Assembly (NCBI GenBank): GCA_900553175.1
Contig: USCH01000001.1
Span: 1-64,000, forward strand
Origin: an uncultured Alistipes sp.
Lineage (GTDB): Bacteria > Bacteroidota > Bacteroidia > Bacteroidales > Rikenellaceae
Direction: 5' to 3'
Length of the DNA: 64,000 bases
The translations under genes were made by a program, and so were the position numbers. The notes beneath the pieces are model-generated. The model made no database searches. It was not told the origin of the DNA and saw only the letters and a program-made list of their open reading frames with translations. Position 1 is the first letter of the stretch. Every line of letters starts with the position of its first letter. Of the stretch, positions 34,889-47,159 are shown piece by piece.

Positions 34889-36208
34889 CTATTTGGCCAT
34901 GTAGCTCTTGATGTAGTGGTGATGCGACCCCCACCGTTCGAACGCGGCCCGGTCGAGCTCCTCGCGGGCCGACGGATGGGCGATCGAAATCAGCAGCCGG
35001 GCACGCTCCTGCATGCTCTTGCCGTAGAGGTCCACGGCACCGTATTCCGTCACGAACCAATGGATGTGGTTGCGCGTGGTGACGACGCCGGCGCCGTCCA
35101 GCAGCGTGGGGCAGATCTTCGAGACGCCCTTGTTCGTGATCGACGGCATGGCGATGATGGCCTTGCCGCCCTTCGAGAGCGAGGCTCCGTAGACGAAGTC
35201 GATCTGACCGCCGACGCCCGACCAGAACTTCGTGCCCAGCGAGTCGGCCGAGACCTGTCCCGTGAGGTCGATCTGCAAGGCCGAGTTGATGGCCACGAAC
35301 TTGTCGTTCTGCGAAATGATGTAGGGGTCGTTCGTATAACCCACGTCCATCATCAGCACGCCCGGGTTGTCGTCGATGAAGTCGTAGACGGTTTTCGAGC
35401 CCATGAGGAACGTCGAGACCATCTTGCCCGGGTCGGTCTTCTTGGCCTCGCCGTTGACCACGCCCTTCTCGACGAGCGGCAGTACGCCGTCGGCGAACAT
35501 CTCGGTGTGGATGCCGAGGTTTTTGTGGCTGCCCAGCTGGCTCAGCACGGCGTTGGGGATGGCTCCGATGCCCATCTGGAGCGTGGCGCCGTCCTCGATG
35601 AGGGCTGCGCAGTGCTTGCCGATGGCCGTCTCGACCTCGTTGGGCTCGGAGAATTTGGCTTCGATCAGAGGCGTGTCGTCCTCGACGAACATGTCGATCT
35701 TCGACATGGGGATCATCGCCTGTCCGAACGAGCGGGGCACGTTCTTGTTGATGACGGCGATCACGTGGTCGGCGCACTCGACGGCGGCCAGCGTGGCGTC
35801 GACCGAGGTGCCGAGCGACACGTAGCCGTGCTTGTCGGGCGGGCAGACCTGGATCATGGCCACGTTGCACGGCACGGCGCCGCAGCGGTAGAGCTTCTGC
35901 GTTTCGCTCAGGAAGATCGGAATGTAGTCGGCATGGCCGCTCTGCGTCACCTTGCGCACGTTGGCGCCCACGAAGAACGAGTCGAGCTGGAAGATGCCCT
36001 CGAATTTGGGGTCGGCATAGGGGGCCGGACCTTCGGTGTGCAGGTGGTGTACGTGCACGTCTTTCAGTTCGCCGGCTTCGCCGCGGGCGCACATGGCGTT
36101 GATCAGGCACTGCGGGGCGGAGGCCACGGAACTCAAATGTACGTGATCGCCCGACTTGATCACCTTGACCGCCTCTTCGGGGGTGATGAAATGGATTGGG
36201 GTGTTCAT
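34889..36208 (-). CDS. Acetyl-CoA hydrolase/4-hydroxybutyrate CoA-transferase family protein
   Basis: 439-residue class I-type CoA-transferase that moves CoA between acetyl-CoA and a carboxylic acid such as 4-hydroxybutyrate, succinate or butyrate. The catalytic glutamate is Glu236 in LGIHTEMFADGV, close to the Glu238 known in the clostridial 4-hydroxybutyrate enzyme. Other family segments are LQMGIGAIPNAVLSQLG, VGYTNDPYIISQNDKFVAIN and FVYGASLSKGGKAIIAMPS. ATG 36208 is chosen because the longer open frame (to 37330) is a shadow of infB. It begins 23 bases after the infB stop, so it may be cotranscribed with the translation-factor operon. Substrate is uncertain. Confidence 0.88.
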   Translation of the reverse strand: MNTPIHFITPEEAVKVIKSGDHVHLSSVASAPQCLINAMCARGEAGELKDVHVHHLHTEGPAPYADPKFEGIFQLDSFFVGANVRKVTQSGHADYIPIFLSETQKLYRCGAVPCNVAMIQVCPPDKHGYVSLGTSVDATLAAVECADHVIAVINKNVPRSFGQAMIPMSKIDMFVEDDTPLIEAKFSEPNEVETAIGKHCAALIEDGATLQMGIGAIPNAVLSQLGSHKNLGIHTEMFADGVLPLVEKGVVNGEAKKTDPGKMVSTFLMGSKTVYDFIDDNPGVLMMDVGYTNDPYIISQNDKFVAINSALQIDLTGQVSADSLGTKFWSGVGGQIDFVYGASLSKGGKAIIAMPSITNKGVSKICPTLLDGAGVVTTRNHIHWFVTEYGAVDLYGKSMQERARLLISIAHPSAREELDRAAFERWGSHHHYIKSYMAK

Positions 36209-36231
36209 GCTGTGTATTTGGGTTGGTTGTT

Positions 36232-39117
<2,886 letters not shown>

Positions 39118-39147
39118 TATCGTGTTGTTTTCCTTGCCTTTAAATGA

Positions 39148-40377
39148 TTATTCGAACTCGGCCTTGAGAATTTCGACCACCTTCTGCGCCTGCTCCAGCT
39201 CGAGGTCGGCGCGTGCGGCGATCTCCTCGACCGGCAGCTCCAGTACGCTCTTGGCCGTGTCGCAGCCGACGTTCTTCAGGGCGTCGATGATCCATCCGTC
39301 GATTTCGTCGGCGAATTCGGTCAGGGCGACATCCTCTTCCTCCACTTCGCGGTAGACGTCGATGTCGTAGCCCGTGAGCATCTTCGAGAGGCGGATGTTC
39401 AGACCCCCCTTGCCGATGGCCAGCGACACCTGGTCGGGTTTGAGGTAGACGGCTGCGGTGTGCTTCTCCTCGTCGAGGGTGATCGACGAAATCTTGGCGG
39501 GGTTGAGCGCGCGCTGGATCATGAGCTGCGTGTTGGCCGTGTAGTTCACCACGTCGATGTTCTCGTTGCGCAGCTCCTTGACGATCGAGTAGATGCGCGA
39601 ACCTTTCATGCCGACGCAGGCGCCCACCGGGTCGATGCGGTCGTCGTACGATTCGACGGCCACCTTGGCCCGCTCGCCCGGGATGCGGACGATCTTCTTG
39701 ATGGTGATCAGACCGTCGAAGATTTCGGGAACCTCCTGCTCGAACAACCGCTCCAGGAACTGGCTGGCCGTGCGCGAAAGGATGATGCGCGGCTGGTTGT
39801 TGTTCATCTCCACCGACTTGACGATGGCCTTGATCGTGTCGCCCTTGCGGTAGAAGTCGTTGGGAATCTGCTCGGCTTTGGGCAGGATCAGTTCGTTCTC
39901 GTCGTCGTCGAGGATCAGCACCTCCCTTTTCCAGACCTGGTAGACCTCGCCCGTGATGATTTCGCCCACCTTCTGCGAATATTTCTCGTAGAGGTTGGCT
40001 TTCTCGAGGTCGAGGATGCGCGAGGCGAGGTTCTGACGCAGCGACAGCACCATGCGGCGCCCGAACGACGAGAGTTTCAGCTCGTCGGTGTACTCGTCGC
40101 CCACTTCGTAGGAGGAGTCGATGGCCTTGACGTCCGACACGGCGATCTGCGTGTTGGGGTTCTCCACGGCGCCGTCTTCGACGACGGTGCGGTTGCGCCA
40201 GATTTCGAGGTCGCCCTTTTCGGGGTTGATGATCACGTCGAAATTCTCGTCCGATTCGTACTGTTTCTGCAGCGCGTGGCGGAAAACGTCCTCCAGCACG
40301 CCGATCATCGTCGCTTTGTCGATGTTTTTCAGCTCCTTGAACTCTGCGAAGTTGCTGATGAGATTCAGATTGTCCAT
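39148..40377 (-). CDS. nusA: Transcription termination/antitermination factor NusA
   Basis: RNA-polymerase-associated elongation factor of 409 residues: an N-terminal polymerase-binding domain (1 to about 130), an S1 domain (about 135-205, VGEIITGEVYQVWKREVLIL) and two KH domains (about 235-345, with RIDPVGACVGMKGSRI and QVSLAIGKGGLNIRLS). A single short helical C-terminal domain follows (VEEIAARADLELEQAQKVVE), so it is shorter than the E. coli protein with its two acidic repeats. It lies between rimP and infB in the conserved operon. Confidence 0.97.
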   Translation of the reverse strand: MDNLNLISNFAEFKELKNIDKATMIGVLEDVFRHALQKQYESDENFDVIINPEKGDLEIWRNRTVVEDGAVENPNTQIAVSDVKAIDSSYEVGDEYTDELKLSSFGRRMVLSLRQNLASRILDLEKANLYEKYSQKVGEIITGEVYQVWKREVLILDDDENELILPKAEQIPNDFYRKGDTIKAIVKSVEMNNNQPRIILSRTASQFLERLFEQEVPEIFDGLITIKKIVRIPGERAKVAVESYDDRIDPVGACVGMKGSRIYSIVKELRNENIDVVNYTANTQLMIQRALNPAKISSITLDEEKHTAAVYLKPDQVSLAIGKGGLNIRLSKMLTGYDIDVYREVEEEDVALTEFADEIDGWIIDALKNVGCDTAKSVLELPVEEIAARADLELEQAQKVVEILKAEFE

Positions 40378-40459
40378 GGGTTTTCTATCTTGTTTTTATT
40401 CGTTTCGTCGTTTGTGCGGCTTCCGGGCCGCGCCTGTGGCTTTCTTGCGGTCCGGGCGT

Positions 40460-40927
40460 CTATTTGAAGTCGAGGAATTCGCGCGTCGACTTGATTTCGG
40501 CGAAGGGGTAGGTGCGGGTGACCGTCACCGACTGTTTGCGTTTTTTGCCTTCGACGGCCTGCTTCTCCTCGTAGGAGAGGGTGATGCCCTCCTCGTCGGC
40601 CGCATCGAGCCGGGCGGTGATCTTGATGCCGTTGAGCAGCAGAACCTCCACCGGGCGCCCCGTGAGTTTGCGGTACTGGCGCAGGCAGCGCAGCTCCGAG
40701 CCGATGCCGGCCGAAGCCACCGTGAGCGAGAAATCCTCCTCCTCGCGGTCGAACTCCGCTTCGATGGCGCGGCTCAGCTCCACGCAGGCGTCGATCGAGA
40801 CGGACGTGTCGCTGTCCACGAGCAGCTCGATCTCGTTCGCGGGCGAGCAGGTGCAGCCCACGACGAAGAGGTCCGTGCCCTCCAGACGCCGTTCCGCGGC
40901 TTCCGTTATCTTGTTGGTGTCGATCAT
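40460..40927 (-). CDS. rimP: Ribosome maturation factor RimP
   Basis: Small 30S-subunit assembly factor of 155 residues, first gene of rimP-nusA-infB. ATG 40927 (MIDTNKITEAAERRLEGTDL) is chosen over an upstream in-frame ATG at 40954. The N-terminal alpha/beta domain includes IELLVDSDTSVSIDACVELS, matching the usual VxID tract, and the C-terminal SH3-like domain includes RQYRKLTGRPVEVLLLNG. An 82-base gap separates it from nusA. A -7 box lies upstream at 41013-41020. Confidence 0.93.
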   Translation of the reverse strand: MIDTNKITEAAERRLEGTDLFVVGCTCSPANEIELLVDSDTSVSIDACVELSRAIEAEFDREEEDFSLTVASAGIGSELRCLRQYRKLTGRPVEVLLLNGIKITARLDAADEEGITLSYEEKQAVEGKKRKQSVTVTRTYPFAEIKSTREFLDFK

Positions 40928-41012
40928 TTTCGAAGAACGATTGGTGGTGTGCAACTATGAAAGAAGGGGACATTGCGTCCCCTTGCTTCCTCGGATTGGT
41001 CTTTCGACACGG

Positions 41013-41020
41013 CAAATATA
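41013..41020 (-). promoter_or_regulatory. -7 box (TATATTTG) for rimP-nusA-infB
   Basis: Minus-strand TATATTTG fits TAnnTTTG; an ATTG about 20 bases further upstream could serve as -33. About 85 bases of leader precede rimP. Confidence 0.65.
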
Positions 41021-41058
41021 CGAAAAAAATCCGACATACCAATATTTATGCGAAAAAT

Positions 41059-41853
41059 TTATTCGTCTCTCGTTTTCGCCGCATAGGGTTTGATGATGCC
41101 GCGCTGCGAGGTGCGGATGAACTCCACGAGGTAGTCGCGCTCGGGGCTTCGGGGCACCGTGCGCTCCACCTCGTTGCAGCCGTTCAGGTAGTTCAGACCG
41201 CTCTGGAACAGAATGCGGCAGGCCTCGTGGATTTCGGCGATGCGCTCCGGCGTGAAGCCGCGGCGCGAAAGGCCGATCTTGTTGATTCCGGCGAAGCGGA
41301 GCGTGTCGTTGCGCACGATCACGTAGGGCGGCAGGTCCTGCCCCAGCAGGGCGCCTCCCTGAATCATGGCGTGGGAGCCGATGTGGGTCCACTGGTGGAT
41401 GGCCGCATGGCCTCCGATGACCACCCAGTCGCCCACGTGCACCTCGCCGGCCAGCGACACGCGGTTGGCGATGACGCAGTGGCTGCCCACCACGCAGTCG
41501 TGGGCCACATGGACATAGGCCATCAGCAGGTTGCCGTTGCCCACGACGGTCGTGCCCGTCGACTTGGTGCCGCGGCTGACGGTGACGTATTCGCGGATGT
41601 CGTTGTCGTCGCCGATCAGGCAGGTGGTCTTCTCGCCCTCGAACTTCAGGTCCTGCGGCAGGCAGGAGATCGAGGCGGCGGTGTGTATCTTGCAGCGTTT
41701 GCCGATGCGGGCGCCGTCGTGGATCACGGCCCCGGGGCCGATCCAGCAGCCGTCGCCTATTTCGACATCGCCGGCGATGTAGGCGAACGGCTCCACCGTG
41801 ACATCGGCGCCCAGCTGGGCGTCGGGATGGATGTATGCGAGGGGGCTGATCAT
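41059..41853 (-). CDS. lpxA: Acyl-ACP--UDP-N-acetylglucosamine O-acyltransferase
   Basis: First enzyme of lipid A synthesis, transferring a 3-hydroxyacyl chain from ACP to UDP-GlcNAc. 264 residues of left-handed beta-helix hexapeptide repeats (for example IGDGCWIGPGAVIHDGARIG), with the catalytic His118 in VHVAHDCVVG and the C-terminal helical part (GFTPERIAEIHEACRILF). It starts one base after the stop of the lpxC-fabZ fusion, so the two are translated from one message and act on adjacent steps. Confidence 0.96.
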   Translation of the reverse strand: MISPLAYIHPDAQLGADVTVEPFAYIAGDVEIGDGCWIGPGAVIHDGARIGKRCKIHTAASISCLPQDLKFEGEKTTCLIGDDNDIREYVTVSRGTKSTGTTVVGNGNLLMAYVHVAHDCVVGSHCVIANRVSLAGEVHVGDWVVIGGHAAIHQWTHIGSHAMIQGGALLGQDLPPYVIVRNDTLRFAGINKIGLSRRGFTPERIAEIHEACRILFQSGLNYLNGCNEVERTVPRSPERDYLVEFIRTSQRGIIKPYAAKTRDE

Positions 41854-41854
41854 C

Positions 41855-43246
41855 TTATTTCCGGTTTTTTACGACCTGCGCCATCAGCACGGCCTCGCAG
41901 GCGAGCGTCTCGCCGACGAACGCCTTGGCCTCGACCAGCGCCACGCCGCGCCGGATGGGTTCCAGGAGGTGGATTTCGAACTGGAGCGTGTCGCCCGGGA
42001 CGACCTTGCGCTTGAACTTCACGCCGTCGATCTTCATGAAGTAGGTGGAGTAGTTCTCCGGGTCGGGCACGGTGTTGAGCACCATGATGCCGCTGCACTG
42101 GGCCATGGCCTCGACGATCAGCACGCCCGGCATGACGGGCTCCTCGGGGAAGTGGCCCACGAAGAAAGGCTCGTTCATCGTCACGTTCTTGATGCCGGCC
42201 ACCGACGTGGCGTCGCAGTGGAAGATGCGGTCGACCAAAAGGAACGGCGGACGGTGGGGGAGCATCTTGCGGATGGCGTTGATGTCGTAGAGCGCCGGCT
42301 TGCGGCAGTCGTAGGTGTAGCGGGGTTTCTCGCCGGCCTTGCGGATCGAGCGCTTGAGCTGCTTCATGAACTCCGTGTTGGCGAAGTGGCCCGGGCGGGT
42401 GGCCCACACGCGGCCCTTGATCCTCACGCCCAGCAGGGCGAAGTCGCCCAGCAGGTCGAGCAGCTTGTGGCGCGCCAGCTCGTTGTTGCAGCGCAGCTCC
42501 AGATTGTTCAGATAGCCGGCCTTGACCTCGATGTCGGGGCGGCCGAAGAACTCCTTGAGCCGCTGCAGCTGCTCGTCGGGCACGGGATTCTCCACCACGA
42601 CGATGGCGTTGTCCATGTCGCCGCCCTTGATGAGGTTCATCTTGATGAGCGGCTCCAGCTCGTGCAGGAAGACGAACGTGCGGCACGGGGCGATCTTTTC
42701 GGCATAGTCGTCGCCGGGGTTGAAGGTGGCGTACTGGTTGCCGATGACTTTCGAGTTGTAGTCCACGTGCAGCGAAACCGAGAATTCGTCGTCGGGGTAG
42801 AGGATGATCGCCACGCCCTTTTCAGGAATCGTGTAGACCATCTTTTCGGTCACGTGGTAGAATTTGCGCTCGGCCTCCTGGTCGACGATGCCGGCGGCGA
42901 CGATCGCTGCGGCGTATTCGCGCGCCGAGCCGTCCATGATGGGCGTTTCGGGGCCGTCGATGTCGATCACGGCATTGTCCACGCCTAAGGTCCAGAGCGC
43001 CGACATGATGTGTTCGATGGTGCTTACGCGGTGTCCGCCGGCTTCGATGGTCGTGCCGCGCGAGGTGTCGACCACGTTGTCGCAGAGTGCGGGAATTATG
43101 GGTTGGCCTTCGATGTCGGTGCGGCGGAAGACGATGCCCGTGTCGGCATCGGCCGGATTGACCGTCATGGTCACTTCGACGCCCGTGTGCAGCCCTTTTC
43201 CGCGGAAGGAGACGGGTGCCTGGAGCGTTTGTTGCTTGGTTGACAT
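41855..43246 (-). CDS. lpxC-fabZ: Bifunctional LpxC deacetylase / FabZ dehydratase fusion
   Basis: 463-residue fusion typical of Bacteroidota. Residues 1 to about 305 are LpxC, the zinc-dependent UDP-3-O-acyl-GlcNAc deacetylase that commits to lipid [12 protein letters not shown] includes the zinc ligand His79 and the segment [11 protein letters not shown] is present. Residues about 315-463 are FabZ, the 3-hydroxyacyl-ACP dehydratase, with [13 protein letters not shown] and [20 protein letters not shown] supplying the catalytic His and Glu. ATG 43246 ([20 protein letters not shown]) is chosen; the frame upstream is non-coding. Divergent promoters separate it from the TonB-like gene. The fusion couples competing uses of hydroxyacyl-ACP. 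Confidence 0.96.
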   Translation of the reverse strand: MSTKQQTLQAPVSFRGKGLHTGVEVTMTVNPADADTGIVFRRTDIEGQPIIPALCDNVVDTSRGTTIEAGGHRVSTIEHIMSALWTLGVDNAVIDIDGPETPIMDGSAREYAAAIVAAGIVDQEAERKFYHVTEKMVYTIPEKGVAIILYPDDEFSVSLHVDYNSKVIGNQYATFNPGDDYAEKIAPCRTFVFLHELEPLIKMNLIKGGDMDNAIVVVENPVPDEQLQRLKEFFGRPDIEVKAGYLNNLELRCNNELARHKLLDLLGDFALLGVRIKGRVWATRPGHFANTEFMKQLKRSIRKAGEKPRYTYDCRKPALYDINAIRKMLPHRPPFLLVDRIFHCDATSVAGIKNVTMNEPFFVGHFPEEPVMPGVLIVEAMAQCSGIMVLNTVPDPENYSTYFMKIDGVKFKRKVVPGDTLQFEIHLLEPIRRGVALVEAKAFVGETLACEAVLMAQVVKNRK

Positions 43247-43279
43247 AAGCGGTTCCTTTTTATTTGCTTTATTTGCGCT

Positions 43280-43287
43280 CAAAGGTA
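43280..43287 (-). promoter_or_regulatory. -7 box (TACCTTTG) for lpxC-fabZ-lpxA
   Basis: Minus-strand TACCTTTG lies about 34 bases before ATG 43246, facing away from the divergent box at 43309-43316. Confidence 0.65.
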
Positions 43288-43308
43288 GTAAAAATCGCAG
43301 AAAAAAAC

Positions 43309-43316
43309 TATTTTTG
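43309..43316 (+). promoter_or_regulatory. -7 box (TATTTTTG) for the TonB-like gene
   Basis: TATTTTTG fits TAnnTTTG and lies 25 bases before ATG 43341. The two divergent boxes are only 21 bases apart. Confidence 0.6.
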
Positions 43317-43340
43317 CCCGAAATTCCGATCGACGACGCA

Positions 43341-44252
43341 ATGACATCCCGACCTTTCGACCCCGACTCCGACAACGCCGCGAACCGGCGCCCGGGCGAT
43401 CTTCCCGGCGGCGGCTCCGCTCCCCGTGCGGCCCGGCCGTCCGGCGGGGAGGCGGACGGACGTCCGCGGCAGGGCGGGAGTGCGCCCCGCCGGCGGCGGC
43501 TCGACCTCCCGTTCGACGGGCGCCGCGAAGATGCGGGCACGTGGGCCTACGACCACCGCGTGGGGCTGTGCGTCACGCTGATCGCCTATCTGGTGCTGAT
43601 GATCGTCTTCGTCTCGTCGAAGATCGTCGTCGGCCGCCGCGCCTCGACCCAGGGCATGTACATCGACCTGCAATCCCTGGCCGAGCTGGAGCGCGAGCGC
43701 GACCGCCTCGAGGAGGAGGTGCGGCGCCGGCAGGAGCAGGACCCCATTGACTGGCGGAGCATCCGCAACGCCGCCTCCAACGAAAACGCCCTCAACGAAG
43801 AGCTGAAGGACGACCGGGGAACCAATGCCGCGGCGCTCAACGATGCGGCGGCCGAAGCCGCTGAGCGCATGCGCGCCAACCGCGAGGCCTACGAACAGGG
43901 TCTGGCCGAGGAGCGGGCCATCCTCGAACGCAGGGGCGCCGGGGAGGGAACGGAGCATCGGGACCGCAAGGTCAGGGGGCGTGTGACGGTCTCCTTTTCG
44001 CTGGTCGATCCCGTGCGCACGTCGCGCCATCTGGTCGTCCCGGCCTATCTGTGCGAAGGGGGCGACGAGGTGACGGTCGAGGTGACGGTCGACCGCCGGG
44101 GCGAGGTCGTCGCGGCGCGGGTGGCGCAGGGCGGCGACGACTGCATGCGCACGACGGCGCTGCGCGCTGCGCGGGCGTCGCGTTTCAACATCGACGAGGC
44201 GGCTCCTGCCCGTCAGCAGGGCACCATCACCTACATCTTCATTCCGCAGTAG
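43341..44252 (+). CDS. TonB-like envelope protein with one membrane span
   Basis: 303-residue protein with an unusually long cytoplasmic N-terminus (about 1-70) rich in Arg, Gly and Pro, one membrane span (about 74-95, GLCVTLIAYLVLMIVFVSS), a charged helical stretch (about 105-205, likely coiled coil) and a C-terminal domain (about 210-303) resembling the TonB C-terminal fold: VTVEVTVDRRGEVVAARVAQ then ALRAARASRFN. It may act as an energy transducer or a TonB-domain structural protein, but no ExbB/ExbD genes are near. ATG 43341 follows a -7 box. Base composition is very G+C-rich. Assignment to TonB is by fold pattern only. Confidence 0.7.
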   Translation: MTSRPFDPDSDNAANRRPGDLPGGGSAPRAARPSGGEADGRPRQGGSAPRRRRLDLPFDGRREDAGTWAYDHRVGLCVTLIAYLVLMIVFVSSKIVVGRRASTQGMYIDLQSLAELERERDRLEEEVRRRQEQDPIDWRSIRNAASNENALNEELKDDRGTNAAALNDAAAEAAERMRANREAYEQGLAEERAILERRGAGEGTEHRDRKVRGRVTVSFSLVDPVRTSRHLVVPAYLCEGGDEVTVEVTVDRRGEVVAARVAQGGDDCMRTTALRAARASRFNIDEAAPARQQGTITYIFIPQ

Positions 44253-44415
44253 CCGCGGACATTCCGGCAGGGGCGGCGCTTTCGCCCTCTTCGCCGCTTT
44301 CGACACCCTCGCCGCGCAGGCCCGATAATTGCAGTTTTCCCTCCGTTCCGGATTCCGGGAGCTGTTTCCGCTCCGGCAAAATCCGGACCTGCTTGTTTTT
44401 GCCCCCGCTTATCCG

Positions 44416-44423
44416 TATCTTTG
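44416..44423 (+). promoter_or_regulatory. -7 box (TATCTTTG) for the antiporter gene
   Basis: TATCTTTG fits TAnnTTTG, 52 bases before ATG 44476, with a TTG about 20 bases upstream of it. Confidence 0.6.
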
Positions 44424-44475
44424 TCCGTCGCCGTGCGGAAAATCCGCGTGCGGCTCAACGAAATCGAGGAAGAAA

Positions 44476-45972
44476 ATGATCGACATCACCGGTGAAAACA
44501 TCGTCCTGGTCGGTGCCCTGCTGCTCTTCGTGGCGGTGGTCGCCGGTAAGGTGGCCTATCGCTTCGGCACCCCCGCCCTGCTGCTTTTTCTCGGCGTGGG
44601 CATCCTTTTCGGACTGGACTTCATCTCCTACCGTTCGGTCGACATGACCCAGTTCGTGGGGATGATCGCCCTGTGCATCATCCTGTTTACGGGCGGCATG
44701 GACACCAAATTCTCCGAAATACGACCCGTGATCGGACCGGGAGTGGTGCTGGCTACGGCGGGCGTCGTCATGACGGCCCTCATCCTGGCCGGTTTCGTGT
44801 GGGTCGTGGCGCCGTGGCTGGGGCTGGAAATCTCTTTCCCGCTGGCCCTGCTGCTCGCCGCCACCATGTCGTCGACCGATTCGGCATCGGTCTTCTCGAT
44901 TCTCCGGAGCAAGAAACAGGGCCTGCGGCAGAATCTGCGTCCGCTGCTCGAGCTGGAGAGCGGGTCGAACGACCCGATGGCCTACATGCTCACGGTGCTG
45001 CTGGTCGGCGTGCTGACCCATTCGGCGGGCGACACGGGGCTGGGTATGAGCGTGGTGATGTTCGTCGTGCAGATGCTCGTCGGCGCCCTGTCGGGTTATC
45101 TGATCGGCCGTCTGGCCGTGTGGACCATCAACCGCATCAATCTGGCCAACCGCTCGCTCTATTCGGTGCTGCTGCTGGCGTTCATTTTCTTCTCGTTCGC
45201 CTTCACCGATCTGATCCGCGGCAACGGCTATCTGGCCGTCTATCTTTCGGGACTGGTCGTCGGCAACCGCCGCCTGACGCAGAAGCAGCCGCTGACCGTC
45301 TTTTTCGACGGGTTCACGTGGCTCATGCAGATCGTCATGTTCCTCACGCTGGGTCTGTTCGTCAACAGCGACGAACTCGTCCGGCCCGAGGTGCTGATGC
45401 TCGGCGGACTGGTCGGCGTCTTCCTGATTCTGGTGGCGCGGCCCGTCTCGGTGCTGGCCTGTCTGGCGCCTTTCCGCAAGTTCTCGACCAAGGCCCGGCT
45501 CTACATCTCGTGGGTCGGACTGCGCGGCGCCGTTCCCATTCTCTTCGCGCTGTATCCCCTGCGGGCGGGTGTCGAACATGCCGATCTGCTGTTCAACGTC
45601 GTCTTCCTGACGACGATCATTTCGCTGGTGGTGCAGGGCACCACGGTAAGCGGCATGGCCAACTTCCTGGGACTGGCCTTCGAGGAGCGCGAATCGGCTT
45701 TCGACGTGAACATGCATGAGGACATGAAATCGGGCCTCACCGAAGTGGAGGTCAACGAGAGCATGCTCGAAAGCGGCCGCACGCTGCGCGACATCTGCCT
45801 GCCGGAGAACACGCTGGTGATGATGGTGTGCCGCGACGGCGCCTATTTCGTGCCGCAGGGCAAGACCGAACTGCGGCTGGGCGACAAGCTGCTGGTGATC
45901 TCCGACCGCGGCGAGGAGCTCGAGCTCACCTACAAGGACATGGGCATCGACGAAGTGATGAAGCTGGGCTGA
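44476..45972 (+). CDS. Potassium/proton antiporter (CPA1 family with TrkA-C domain)
   Basis: Inner-membrane cation/proton antiporter of 498 residues in the NhaP2/CvrA group. About 12-13 hydrophobic segments occupy residues 5-400. SSTDSASVFSILRSKK and the ion-site segment LELESGSNDPMAYML contain the conserved Asn-Asp pair. After them, residues about 405-498 form a cytoplasmic RCK C-terminal (TrkA-C) domain (LRDICLPENTLVMMVCRDG, then GDKLLVISDRGEELEL) that senses a ligand. It likely exports K+ or Na+ against protons. ATG 44476 is chosen because the upstream part of the frame is polar and precedes the promoter box. Confidence 0.9.
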   Translation: MIDITGENIVLVGALLLFVAVVAGKVAYRFGTPALLLFLGVGILFGLDFISYRSVDMTQFVGMIALCIILFTGGMDTKFSEIRPVIGPGVVLATAGVVMTALILAGFVWVVAPWLGLEISFPLALLLAATMSSTDSASVFSILRSKKQGLRQNLRPLLELESGSNDPMAYMLTVLLVGVLTHSAGDTGLGMSVVMFVVQMLVGALSGYLIGRLAVWTINRINLANRSLYSVLLLAFIFFSFAFTDLIRGNGYLAVYLSGLVVGNRRLTQKQPLTVFFDGFTWLMQIVMFLTLGLFVNSDELVRPEVLMLGGLVGVFLILVARPVSVLACLAPFRKFSTKARLYISWVGLRGAVPILFALYPLRAGVEHADLLFNVVFLTTIISLVVQGTTVSGMANFLGLAFEERESAFDVNMHEDMKSGLTEVEVNESMLESGRTLRDICLPENTLVMMVCRDGAYFVPQGKTELRLGDKLLVISDRGEELELTYKDMGIDEVMKLG

Positions 45973-45989
45973 CGATCCGGCCGATAACG

Positions 45990-46029
45990 ACGATCCCCGG
46001 TCCATCCATGCGGATGGACCGGGGATCGT
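45990..46029. terminator. Shared hairpin between the antiporter and sulfotransferase genes
   Basis: An 18-pair stem (45990-46007 with 46012-46029) closes the tetraloop ATGC between two convergent genes. It lacks a clear T run but is long enough to end transcription from either side. Confidence 0.75.
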
Positions 46030-46048
46030 TCGATGCTCGGGCGTGCGT

Positions 46049-47152
46049 TCAGAGCGTGTAGCCCCACTGCCGGAGCGCATCGCCCCAATGCTCCTCGACC
46101 AGACGGACGGTGCGTTCGTCGTAGCGATACTTGTTTTTCTTGAATCCCCTGCGGCTGCCGGCGTAGCGTTCCATGGCGGGCCGGGCCTGCTCGAACCCGT
46201 CAAGGCCGAGCCGTTCGTATATCCGGGCCGCCATGCCCACCGGGTCGGCTTCGAACTCTTCGAACCGCACTTCGATCAGATGACCGTCGGGGATGAGGTG
46301 TTTCTGCTCCTCGTATTTGGCGTAGAGGGCCCGGTAGTTCTCCAGAATCTCGCGCGTGAGCTCCTCTCCGCCGATCTCTTGCAGGCAGGTGCTCCGGAGC
46401 GTGTTGGAGAAGAAGCTGCTCGTCGATTCGAACACGGTGTAGGGGTTGCGCACCAGGTAGACGAACTTCGCGCCGGGGTACATCTCCAGCAGGGTGCGGA
46501 TGCGTCCCGTGTGGGGCGGGTTCTTCGACAGAAACTGCCGCTTGTGCTGCGTGCGCAGCGAAATGTCGATGAGCTTGGCGAGCGAATCCTTGAACACCTG
46601 CCGCTCCTCTTCGGTTATTTCGTCGAACACCAGATATTTCTCGCGGTATTCGGCCATGCGGCGCGGGAATGTCCAGAAGTTGTAGTGCGAGTAGGGCATC
46701 ATGTTCGACAGCGCGAACTCCTCCTCCTGAGGCAGCTCGACCTTCAGCTCGAGCGAGTCGGTCGGCCGCCGTGCGGGCATGAAGACCGCCACGCACCGTT
46801 TGAAGAAGGGGGCGCCCCACAGCATCAGGTGCGGAAAGACGGTCTGGTAGGTGGTGCAGTATCCGAAGCGCTCGTCGCACGAGAGGACGTTGTGCACGAA
46901 GGTCGTGCCGCTGCGCCAGTGGCCCAGAATGAAGATCGGATCTTCGGTGCCGGTCAGCGGGGGCAGCTTGTCGTAACGTCGGCCGTTGATCGCGTAGAAC
47001 GGATCGAGCATGTGCCGCAGGGTGCGGGTCAGCGCGAATTTGCGCCGGTAGGGGGCGTCGATCTCCGAGCCGCGCGTGACGGCTTCGAACGTGGCCCGGT
47101 CGGCCCCGACGAGGGTGTTGACCGGCAGGTTTTCGAATTTCAGAAGTCCCAT
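46049..47152 (-). CDS. PAPS-dependent sulfotransferase
   Basis: 367-residue cytosolic sulfotransferase. The 5'-phosphosulfate loop is ILGHWRSGTTFVHN (77-85 core) and the 3'-phosphate site is FVYLVRNPYTVFESTSSFF (about 229-247), preceded by FLSKNPPHTGRI. It is the last gene of cysC-cysD-cysN-sulfotransferase (7 bases after cysN), so its donor PAPS is made by its own operon. The acceptor is unknown. A similar cluster in Bacteroides thetaiotaomicron (BT_0412-BT_0416, from memory) sulfonates cholesterol and other steroids; the fold could equally act on lipids or glycans. No signal peptide is present, so the acceptor should be reached in the cytoplasm. Confidence 0.88.
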   Translation of the reverse strand: MGLLKFENLPVNTLVGADRATFEAVTRGSEIDAPYRRKFALTRTLRHMLDPFYAINGRRYDKLPPLTGTEDPIFILGHWRSGTTFVHNVLSCDERFGYCTTYQTVFPHLMLWGAPFFKRCVAVFMPARRPTDSLELKVELPQEEEFALSNMMPYSHYNFWTFPRRMAEYREKYLVFDEITEEERQVFKDSLAKLIDISLRTQHKRQFLSKNPPHTGRIRTLLEMYPGAKFVYLVRNPYTVFESTSSFFSNTLRSTCLQEIGGEELTREILENYRALYAKYEEQKHLIPDGHLIEVRFEEFEADPVGMAARIYERLGLDGFEQARPAMERYAGSRRGFKKNKYRYDERTVRLVEEHWGDALRQWGYTL

Positions 47153-47159
47153 CGTCGTA

